Assembly: GCA_028692395.1 (NCBI GenBank)
Contig: JAQUXP010000003.1
Location: forward strand, 78,882-142,881
Direction of reading: 5' to 3'
Length of the DNA stretch: 64,000 nucleotides
Origin: Lachnospiraceae bacterium
GTDB lineage: Bacteria > Bacillota > Clostridia > Lachnospirales > Lachnospiraceae
The stretch's first letter is position 1, and each line of letters begins with the position of its first letter. The notes beneath the pieces are model-generated. The model had not been told where the DNA came from. It made no database searches and saw only the letters and a list, made by a program, of their open reading frames with translations. The position numbers and the translations under genes were made by a program. Of this stretch, positions 57,988 to 64,000 are shown in pieces.

Positions 57988-59156
57988 AAAATCTTTCATT
58001 AAGAAAAGCCATTGTTTTGTATATGACAGTCAGTTTGGTGATTTGCTTTTTTCTTTCTGCAGGTATTGTGAGAATGGCAATAACTATACAGAATAATGTT
58101 TGGTGGAAGTATGTAGATCAGGAGAAATACTTTGAAATGGCACAAAGTGATGAGGGAGGGTATTTAACAGATGTTCCCAGACCACTTTCCTATGAGATGG
58201 AAAAGTTCGATTATCATATATCAGAGAGTTGTGATTTTCTGCAGACTTATAGCGTGCTTATTGTATCTGTTATAGGAAGCGTGGTAGCGGTGTTTCTTTT
58301 TTATAAGCATAAATTGAAAAATCCCATTGAGGAATTGGAGTTGGCATCGCAACAGATTGCTTATAATAATCTGGATTTCCATGTCACCTATGAAAACAAA
58401 GACGAAATGGGAAGGTTATGCCGGGAATTTGAACGAATGCGGGAGCAGCTTGCAGAAAATAATCAGCAGTTATGGAAAACGATTGAAGAAGAAAAGGCAT
58501 TGCGGGCAGCGATTGCCCATGATATACGTTCTCCACTATCTGTGCTGGAGGGGTATCAGGAAATGCTTTCAGAATATCTTCCTGGGGAAGAGATAGATTT
58601 AGATCAAGCCTTAGAAATGGTAAATGAGAGTAGAAAACAGATTGAACGCATGGACGCTTTTGTGGAAACAATGGGGAAAATGAGCAGTTTGGAAGCAAGA
58701 AAGTTGATTGCGGAAGAAATTACGAATGAACAGTTAGAAACAGACATACAGGCAGAAGTACATGTTTTGGAGAAAAAATTTGGAAAAGGTTGTGACTTAA
58801 AATGTATAACAACGGAGGAAAAATTTTCAGGGGATAAGGAAGTGATTTTAGAGGTTACAGAAAATCTTCTGTCAAATGCACTTCGTTATGCCCGGACAAA
58901 GGTGGAAATTGTAGTGATTCTGACTGGTTCAGAATTAAAAATCAGAGTAAAGGATGACGGGGTGGGCTTCTCATCGGACAAAGAAAAAGTAACGAAACTT
59001 TTTTATCAGCAAAACATGAAAGATAGTCTAAAACATACAGGAATTGGTATGTATATTAGTAGATTATATTGTGAAAAGCATGGTGGACAGTTGCTTTTAG
59101 AAAATGAAGAACATGGCGGAGCAGTAATAACAGCAGTATTTCATCGGATTGCGTAA
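57975..59156 (+). CDS. Membrane sensor histidine kinase
   Basis: 393 aa. TM1 at residues ~12-33, an extracytoplasmic loop of about 55 residues, TM2 at ~88-108, HAMP (KNPIEELELASQQIAYNNLD), HisKA with His182 (AIAHDIRSPLSVLEGYQEML), and HATPase with NLLSNALRYA, DDGVGF and TGIGMYI. The short sensor loop is typical of kinases that monitor the membrane or a partner transporter. A terminator begins within its last codons. Confidence 0.93.
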   Translation: MDKIKNLSLRKAIVLYMTVSLVICFFLSAGIVRMAITIQNNVWWKYVDQEKYFEMAQSDEGGYLTDVPRPLSYEMEKFDYHISESCDFLQTYSVLIVSVIGSVVAVFLFYKHKLKNPIEELELASQQIAYNNLDFHVTYENKDEMGRLCREFERMREQLAENNQQLWKTIEEEKALRAAIAHDIRSPLSVLEGYQEMLSEYLPGEEIDLDQALEMVNESRKQIERMDAFVETMGKMSSLEARKLIAEEITNEQLETDIQAEVHVLEKKFGKGCDLKCITTEEKFSGDKEVILEVTENLLSNALRYARTKVEIVVILTGSELKIRVKDDGVGFSSDKEKVTKLFYQQNMKDSLKHTGIGMYISRLYCEKHGGQLLLENEEHGGAVITAVFHRIA

Positions 59157-59175
59157 GCAGTCCGATCTTTTTTTT
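59143..59175 (+). terminator. Terminator after the sensor kinase gene
   Basis: 10-bp stem with one G-U pair (59143-59152 with 59157-59166), GTAA loop, then CT8. The left arm and loop contain the end and stop codon of the kinase gene. Confidence 0.88.
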
Positions 59176-59179
59176 GTGA

Positions 59180-59206
59180 GGTTGTCTTTTGGTTGTGATT
59201 TATAGT
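59180..59206 (+). promoter_or_regulatory. Putative response-regulator site and -10 of the ABC operon
   Basis: Direct repeat GGTTGT-N5-GGTTGT (59180-59185, 59191-59196; 11 bp apart, one helical turn) just upstream of TATAGT (59201-59206). There is no good -35. This is the layout of an activator-dependent promoter for an OmpR-type regulator. Confidence 0.5.
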
Positions 59207-59241
59207 TTAAGATGTCTATAACAAGGAAAGGAGACAGACCT

Positions 59242-60306
59242 ATGATTGCTGTTTTTAAAAGAGAGATTAAGAACTATCTAAAGAGACCGTTGTTCTGGAT
59301 TGGGATTATGCTTGTGATTTATGGAATCTTCAGTGCCACAAGCCCTTATCTAACCACGCATTACTTTGCGCAGGGAGAGGAAATTGTGAATGACTCTCCC
59401 GATACTGTCTACCGTGCAGAGGTGTATGAAGGATATATTCCTGCTGCTCCAGAAAAACAGCGGGAACTATGGCATGAGAAAGTGAAACAAATGTTAATGG
59501 ATGAATTCGAAACGTCCAGTGGAGAAGCACAGGAAGTTATAGAGAAACTTAAAGGTATGGATTTGGAAGAATCCTATGGGTATCTGGAGAAGGAATATAA
59601 CTGGTATGGGGCACAGTATACATATGAAGATTGTAGTTATTATAAGGGAACAGCAGAAGAAATCAACAAATATCTGGAGGAAAAGATGAGAAATAAGACC
59701 TTTTCATTTTATTATTCCAGAAAGTTTTCTGATTTTGCAGGTCTGTTTATGGGGTTTTTTGCAACAATTATGCTGTCAGTTTTATTTTTGCAAGATATGC
59801 GGAAGAATACTTATGAATTGCTGCACACAAAGCCGATTACTGCCGGAAAGTATGTAATGGGAAAAGTAAGCGCAGGGTTTACGGTTTGTTTGATGGTTCT
59901 GGCTATTTTGAACATATTGTTTTGGATATTGTGTCTTATCTATACAAAGGATAGTGGATTTCAAGTGCGGCTATGGGATTTTGTAGTTTCTACTGTACTT
60001 TATATACTTCCTAATATGCTGATGATTGTGAGTGTATACACGTTGATTTCACTCATATTTAAAAATCCACTTCCCGGAGTACCACTTTTAATTCTTTATA
60101 TGGTGTATTCCAATATGGGAGGAAGAAATGCAGAAGGGATTTACGGTTACTGGGGCAGACCTCTTGCGATTATGGTACGATTTCCGGGCCAGCTTTTTGA
60201 TACGACACCGCCGCCGATGGTACTCCTAAATCAGAGTTTCCTAATCTTGATGTCTGTAGTGATTATTTTGATTTCCATAAAACTTTGGAAAAGGAGGCGG
60301 ATATAA
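59242..60306 (+). CDS. ABC-2-type transporter permease with large extracytoplasmic domain
   Basis: 354 aa. One N-terminal helix (~17-36), a hydrophilic extracytoplasmic region (~37-160), then about five helices (~168-190, ~215-240, ~255-285, ~330-350). No sequence motif tells the substrate. SD AAAGGAGA 8 bp before ATG 59242. It lies directly upstream of a second permease and an ATPase, so it forms a two-permease exporter of the kind used for lantibiotic immunity or peptide export. The annotation is by topology and context. Confidence 0.82.
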   Translation: MIAVFKREIKNYLKRPLFWIGIMLVIYGIFSATSPYLTTHYFAQGEEIVNDSPDTVYRAEVYEGYIPAAPEKQRELWHEKVKQMLMDEFETSSGEAQEVIEKLKGMDLEESYGYLEKEYNWYGAQYTYEDCSYYKGTAEEINKYLEEKMRNKTFSFYYSRKFSDFAGLFMGFFATIMLSVLFLQDMRKNTYELLHTKPITAGKYVMGKVSAGFTVCLMVLAILNILFWILCLIYTKDSGFQVRLWDFVVSTVLYILPNMLMIVSVYTLISLIFKNPLPGVPLLILYMVYSNMGGRNAEGIYGYWGRPLAIMVRFPGQLFDTTPPPMVLLNQSFLILMSVVIILISIKLWKRRRI

Positions 60307-60966
60307 GTGAAGAAAGAAACAAAGATTGTACTACCATTTTATAAGATTGCTTACGGGGTTTTCTTTGTTATTATTTTGAGTCTGATACGTGGTGTTACCT
60401 ACACTTATGAGGTGGGAATTGCAATAGAGGCACCCTTGGCAATATTAACAACCGTTTTTTGCGCAGATACTTATGTGCAGGAAATTATAAGCAAGCGTTC
60501 AGAGATCCATATACTATATCCGATAAAAAGAAGGTTTTGTTCCATAATGGAACGAATCGTGATACAGGAAGTTTTTTTATTAGTACTTGCAATCGCAGGA
60601 TATGGACTATTTTTTCTATTTCAAAAACCCATCACGCATCCGGTAACGGAAAATGAAACAATACAGTTTGCTGCCTACAGCTTTGCGATTACTATAACTA
60701 TCTTCTTTTGGGGAATATTGGTTAATACATTGTCTATGTTTTTCCGCAATATGTGGATGGGAATTGGAGGATGCCTTTTGATTTGGCTGATAACAAATTC
60801 AGGAGGTGGAGAGAAGGTTTTTGGAGCATGGAACCTATTTTCGTATACGTTTCGAGATATAGAAAATGCTGCTGACATTACGTGGCTCTATGGAAAAGCA
60901 TTATATAGTTGTATCGGACTGATTTTAATAGCAATATTGCCGAACATCATAAGAAAGAGAGGGTAA
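60307..60966 (+). CDS. ABC transporter permease
   Basis: 219 aa with six hydrophobic segments and no large loop. It starts at GTG immediately after the stop codon of the preceding gene (AAAGGAGG SD inside that gene) and ends 4 bp before the ATPase gene. It probably pairs with the upstream permease. No substrate motif is visible. Confidence 0.82.
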   Translation: MKKETKIVLPFYKIAYGVFFVIILSLIRGVTYTYEVGIAIEAPLAILTTVFCADTYVQEIISKRSEIHILYPIKRRFCSIMERIVIQEVFLLVLAIAGYGLFFLFQKPITHPVTENETIQFAAYSFAITITIFFWGILVNTLSMFFRNMWMGIGGCLLIWLITNSGGGEKVFGAWNLFSYTFRDIENAADITWLYGKALYSCIGLILIAILPNIIRKRG

Positions 60967-60970
60967 GTTT

Positions 60971-61846
60971 ATGAGCATTCAAATCAAAGATTTAACAGTA
61001 ATTTTTAAAAATGGTGTGACAGCAATCAACCATGCCGATTTAGAAATACCCAACGGAATTTTTGGATTATTGGGGGAAAATGGGGCAGGTAAGACTACTT
61101 TGATGAGGGTATTAACTACGGTATTGAAGCCTGTCAGCGGTACGGTCACATTGGATAAAATTTTATATAGCGAAGGAAATTATGAAAAAATCCAGAGAAA
61201 AATAGGTTATCTGCCCCAGGAAATAGAACTTTATCCTAACTTGACCCTTCAGGAGTGTTTGGAATATATGGGAGATTTGGCAGGAGTTCCCAAAGCAGAG
61301 TGCAGAAAACGAATGGAATATTATCTGGAAAAGACCAGCCTTGTAGAACACCGTAAAAAGAAAATGAAACAATTATCAGGTGGCATGAAAAGACGAGTAG
61401 GATTGGTGCAGGCACTTTTAAATGAACCAGAATTTTTGATTGTAGATGAACCGACTACTGGTTTAGACCCAGAAGAACGTATCCGTATTCGGAATTTGCT
61501 GGTAGATTTTTCTGAGAACAGAACCGTTCTCTTTTCAACTCATGTAGTAGAAGATTTGGCGGCGACCTGTAATCAACTTGCCATTATACAGAAAGGCAGT
61601 TTTTTATATGCAGGTTCGGTTAAGGATTTGGCAGAAAAAGCCCAGGGAAAAATCTGGATTTGCAAAGTATCTGACGAAGAGAAAGCAAGAGAGGTGGAGT
61701 GCCAGTATCGTATTACATCAAAACAATATGTGGAAGGAGGACTGCAGCTAAGAGTTATATCTGAAAGAATGCCAGAGTTGGAATGTGTGCCAGTTCCTGG
61801 GACATTAGAGGATGCATATATCTATGTGACAAGTCAAGAGAGATAA
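60971..61846 (+). CDS. ABC transporter ATP-binding protein
   Basis: 291 aa. Walker A GENGAGKTT (Lys41), Q-loop YLPQEIEL, signature LSGGMKRRVGL, Walker B FLIVDEPTTGLDP and switch His in STHVVED. A ~70-residue C-terminal extension follows, as in CcmA/LanF-type ATPases. It energises the two permeases upstream. SD AGAGAGGG. No terminator is visible after it. Confidence 0.94.
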   Translation: MSIQIKDLTVIFKNGVTAINHADLEIPNGIFGLLGENGAGKTTLMRVLTTVLKPVSGTVTLDKILYSEGNYEKIQRKIGYLPQEIELYPNLTLQECLEYMGDLAGVPKAECRKRMEYYLEKTSLVEHRKKKMKQLSGGMKRRVGLVQALLNEPEFLIVDEPTTGLDPEERIRIRNLLVDFSENRTVLFSTHVVEDLAATCNQLAIIQKGSFLYAGSVKDLAEKAQGKIWICKVSDEEKAREVECQYRITSKQYVEGGLQLRVISERMPELECVPVPGTLEDAYIYVTSQER

Positions 61847-61956
61847 TCCATTACACGGGATTTTCGAATGTTAAAAAAGAGATGTTGGAGACAAAAAGAG
61901 TACTTACAAGTTTGGAGTATATCTGAGAATTCCAATTGTATGGAAGAAACGTGAAC

Positions 61957-61979
61957 GTTGTAATAGTTGACATTACAAC
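61957..61979 (+). promoter_or_regulatory. Palindromic operator at the Rrf2 gene
   Basis: Perfect inverted repeat GTTGTAAT-N7-ATTACAAC covering the -35 region. The inner 18 bp recur, with one T-to-C change in the left arm, before the PPOX gene. Confidence 0.7.
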
Positions 61980-61995
61980 ATCGAAACAGTATAAT
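61967..61995 (+). promoter_or_regulatory. Promoter of the Rrf2 gene
   Basis: Consensus TTGACA, 17-bp spacer, TATAAT. The -35 lies within the palindrome, so bound regulator would block polymerase. Confidence 0.8.
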
Positions 61996-62033
61996 ATTAT
62001 GAAACAAGAGGTAGGAAATTAGGAGGCGTTCTC

Positions 62034-62474
62034 ATGCAAATATCAAGTAGATTTACAATTGCTATTCATATTTTGGCGTGTATTGATACATTTAAGAATG
62101 ATTATAAAGTGACCAGTGATTTTCTTGCAGGCAGTGTAAATGTAAACCCTGTTGTAATCAGACGCTTGCTCCAGCAATTAAAAGCTGCAGGAATTATCAA
62201 TGTTACTAGAGGAAGTGGCGGTGCAGAGATAGCAAAGCCATTATCAGAGATAACGATGCTTGATATATATAAGGCAGTGGACAGCATAGAGAATGGAGAA
62301 CTCTTTCATTTTCACGAAAATCCCAACAAAGAATGTCCAGTAGGGCGAAATATGCACAATGTCTTAGACAGTAAATTGGAACAGGTTCAAAGGGCAATGG
62401 AGAACGAAATGGGAAGCATAACCATACAAGAGATTGTAGAGGAAACAAAGAGTTTTATTCAGAAGGAATTATGA
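62034..62474 (+). CDS. Rrf2-family transcriptional regulator without Fe-S cysteine triad
   Basis: 146 aa. Winged-helix N-terminus (SSRFTIAIHILACI ... VNPVVIRRLLQQLKAAGIIN) and a dimerisation helix. IscR/NsrR-type members have three Cys in the loop around residues 90-105; here only one remains (KECPVGRN), plus one Cys in helix 1. It is therefore probably not an Fe-S sensor but a CymR/YwnA-like or thiol-responsive repressor. The shared operator suggests it represses itself and the adjacent flavoprotein gene. SD TTAGGAGG. Confidence 0.9.
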   Translation: MQISSRFTIAIHILACIDTFKNDYKVTSDFLAGSVNVNPVVIRRLLQQLKAAGIINVTRGSGGAEIAKPLSEITMLDIYKAVDSIENGELFHFHENPNKECPVGRNMHNVLDSKLEQVQRAMENEMGSITIQEIVEETKSFIQKEL

Positions 62475-62478
62475 TGAT

Positions 62479-62512
62479 ACCCGTACCCATAAAAAGGTGC
62501 GGGTAAATTTTT
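62479..62512 (+). terminator. Terminator of the Rrf2 gene
   Basis: ACCCGTACC (62479-62487) pairs with GGTGCGGGT (62496-62504), one G-U, followed by AAATTTTT. Confidence 0.8.
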
Positions 62513-62524
62513 GAAAAACTTTGA

Positions 62525-62561
62525 TGTAACACTTGACATTACAACAAGGATATGATATAAC
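62525..62561 (+). promoter_or_regulatory. Promoter and operator of the PPOX gene
   Basis: TTGACA (62533-62538), 17-bp spacer, TATAAC. Across the -35 lies TGTAAC-N7-ATTACA (62525-62543), the same operator as at the Rrf2 gene. Downstream, AAGAGTTACAAC-type direct repeats fill 62565-62602. Confidence 0.75.
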
Positions 62562-62622
62562 ATAGATGTAACAACAAGAGTTACAACAAGAGTTACAACA
62601 AAGCAAACAGGAGGATATTATA

Positions 62623-63018
62623 ATGAGTAAAGTAGTAGAATTTTTACAGGCGAATCCAGTTCAGTATTTGGCAACGGTTGGTCGTGACGGAAAGGCAAAG
62701 TGCCGTCCATTCATGTTCTGTTTTGAGCAGGAAGGAAAACTTTGGTTTTGCACAAACAACACAAAAGATGTGTATAAGGATATGTTAGAAAATCCAGAAG
62801 TAGAGGTTTCTGTTTCATCTCCAGAATACGCATGGATTCGTCTTGCAGGAAAAGTTGTGTTTGAAAACAATATGGCTGTAAAAGAAGGCTGCATGAATAA
62901 TCCCATCGTAAAGGGACAGTATCAGACAGCAGACAACCCTATCTTTGAGGTGTTCTATCTGGAAAATCCTCATGGTGTGATTGCGGATTTTTCCGGCAAT
63001 GCTCCCTATGAATTTTAA
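62623..63018 (+). CDS. Pyridoxamine 5'-phosphate oxidase-family flavoprotein
   Basis: 131 aa, split-barrel flavin-binding fold: PVQYLATVGRDGKAKCRPFM, then LWFCTNNTKDVYKDM and EYAWIRLAGKVVFEN. Small members of this family reduce flavins, nitro compounds or other electrophiles; the true PNPO activity is unlikely at this size. It shares an operator with the upstream Rrf2 gene, so a stress or electrophile response is a reasonable inference. SD AGGAGG. Its stop codon is followed in frame by a macrodomain remnant. Confidence 0.9.
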   Translation: MSKVVEFLQANPVQYLATVGRDGKAKCRPFMFCFEQEGKLWFCTNNTKDVYKDMLENPEVEVSVSSPEYAWIRLAGKVVFENNMAVKEGCMNNPIVKGQYQTADNPIFEVFYLENPHGVIADFSGNAPYEF

Positions 63019-63297
63019 TGTATTGATAATTGTATTCACTTTTACAGTGGGGTACAGTTACGCTATCAGTGTGCAAAAATCATGGAAAAGCAAGGTTACG
63101 GCGGACCTACGGGGCAAGCTAAAATCACTCTAGGCTATAACCTTCCTTGTGATTATGTTATCCATACTGTCGGACCAATTGTTAGCGGAATCTTAACGAA
63201 AAAAGATTGTGACTTACTGAAAAGCTGTTATGAATCCTGTTTGAGATTAGCAAAGGAAAAGGGTATCAGCAGGATTGCATCAATGAAAGAGCTGTAA
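63019..63297 (+). pseudogene. Remnant of a zinc-type macrodomain (ADP-ribosylhydrolase) gene
   Basis: Translation in the same frame as the PPOX gene, starting at the codon right after its stop, reads CIDNCIHFYSGVQLRYQCAK, then PTGQAKITLGYNLPCDYVIH TVGPIV and DCDLLKSCYESCLRLAKEKG, which is the middle of a protein-ADP-ribose hydrolase of the zinc-containing macrodomain group. The N-terminal part with the NAAN motif is missing, and the C-terminus stops at RIASMKEL where the family continues with an AFCCIS-type strand. An ATG at 63082 has no SD. It is a decayed fragment left by deletion. Confidence 0.8.
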
Positions 63298-63655
63298 TAG
63301 ATTTGAGATAATTTAAAATATGATATTGACTAATTACATAAAATTGCATATGCTATAAGTGAGCAACAGGAGTTGTTCATTAAGTGCGTTGCTACTTTAA
63401 GTGCAAACCCTTAATTTAAGTGCTTCACTACTTTGAAAACAATGCTGACGCATTCTCGTTACTTTAGTTGTGAGTTAGTCAGCATAAAATAATTATGTGT
63501 CTTCCGGCACTTGAGGATTTTATTTATTTTACTTTATTCGCCTTCGAAACGCTGTTCATTCACGAACTGATTTCGAACTATTTTATATAATATAAAACAG
63601 AACATACATTCGAAAATTTCTTGATTTATAGGATGACATATGGTATTATATGTAT
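63298..63655 (+). other. AT-rich intergenic region before the transposase
   Basis: It holds three TTAAGTGC copies (63380, 63397, 63416), an 8-bp IR ATGCTGAC/GTCAGCAT spanning 63442-63483, the IS-end hairpin at 63543-63577, and a promoter-like TTGATT-17-TATTAT (63621-63649). No gene is seen. Confidence 0.5.
63543..63577 (+). mobile_element. Probable left-end hairpin of IS200/IS605 element
   Basis: TTCGAAA...GTTC-ATTCAC-GAAC...TTTCGAA forms an imperfect stem with small internal bulges, about 80 bp upstream of tnpA. Subterminal hairpins of this kind are bound by TnpA in the IS200/IS605 family. The exact element end is not identified. Confidence 0.5.
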
Positions 63656-64000
63656 ATGGAAAAAACATTTGATTTAAATAATATTTCAAAACTTACGTAT
63701 GGTCGTGGATATGTCTACTCCTTGCAATACCATATTGTCTGGTGTACAAAATATCGCAAACAAATTCTTAAAGATGGGATAGCACAGGAGTGTAAAGACT
63801 TGTTTCAGCTTCTTGCAGAGCAGTATGCATTTCGGATATTGGCAATGGAGGTCATGCCGGATCATATCCATCGTTTACTGGATTGTAGACCACAGTTTTT
63901 GATTTCAGATATGATCAAGATCATGAAAGGAAATTTGGCAAGAAGACTTTTCCTTGATCACCCGGAAATGAAATCAAGTTTGTGGGGTGGACATCTCTGG
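63656..64000 (+). CDS. tnpA: IS200/IS605-family transposase TnpA, 3' end outside window
   Basis: The first 115 codons of a Y1 HUH transposase: YSLQYHIVWCTKYRKQIL at the N-terminus and the HUH motif in MPDHIHRLL (residues ~77-85). The catalytic Tyr would lie further on. The frame is open to the last base. An in-frame ATG two codons upstream (63650) is an alternative start. The promoter-like TTGATT-17-TATTAT ends at 63649, so the transcript could be nearly leaderless. TnpA moves single-stranded copies of the element. Confidence 0.9.
   Translation, partial: MEKTFDLNNISKLTYGRGYVYSLQYHIVWCTKYRKQILKDGIAQECKDLFQLLAEQYAFRILAMEVMPDHIHRLLDCRPQFLISDMIKIMKGNLARRLFLDHPEMKSSLWGGHLW

Noticed and set aside
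63082..63297. A 71-aa gene starting at ATG 63082
   Set aside because: Macrodomain similarity continues upstream of the ATG without a start, there is no SD, and both ends of the domain are missing, so it is a gene fragment.

Overview
The window reads as chromosome of a low-to-moderate GC, Gram-positive anaerobe of the Clostridia, most likely a Lachnospiraceae member (Blautia or a relative). This is inferred from the rapZ-whiA-Crh order, a zinc-type S14, a KOW protein between map and infA, a type III glutamine synthetase, and Shine-Dalgarno (SD)/promoter style. The genus is not certain. Genes run almost entirely on the + strand.

Layout. 1-2080: end of a rapZ-whiA-Crh-like operon. 2111-3867: minus-strand GNAT/PAP2 pair. 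4083-5462: membrane protein with a degenerate signal-peptidase-like domain and a long acidic tail. 5731-15717: potassium locus kdpFABC-kdpDE, then a TPR protein and two complementary-looking RCK (TrkA-like) proteins, with no channel subunit in view. 15966-23538: two overlapping giant cytoplasmic PAS hybrid histidine kinases, followed by a 199-bp near-perfect palindrome. 23818-40601: the S10-spc-alpha ribosomal superoperon (rpsJ to rplQ, with secY, adk, map, infA, rpoA), carrying several structured leaders. 40699-51817: housekeeping genes (lipid kinase, aldolase, glnA type III with a leader terminator, GT26-like protein, YitT, PucR/CdaR-like regulator, ftsE-ftsX-ctp, degV). 51886-56707: str operon (rpsL, rpsG, fusA, tuf), uncoupled from rpoBC and from the S10 cluster.

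The last 7 kb is accessory: a probable type I toxin-antitoxin locus (31-aa hydrophobic peptide opposed by a short convergent RNA with a shared bidirectional terminator), a two-component system followed by a three-gene ABC-2 exporter, an Rrf2 regulator and a PPOX flavoprotein whose promoters share one palindromic operator, a remnant of a zinc-type macrodomain gene, and the start of an IS200/IS605 transposase cut by the window end.

Strongest leads for something new: the toxin-antitoxin locus (56792-57202), the kdp-linked TPR/RCK trio (14187-15717), the inactive signal-peptidase-like acidic-tail protein (4083-5462), and the long palindrome (23577-23775). All functions come from reading motifs in the translated sequence. 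No database search was run. Promoters were called by eye from -35/-10 hexamers at 17-bp spacing and terminators from hairpin plus T-run.
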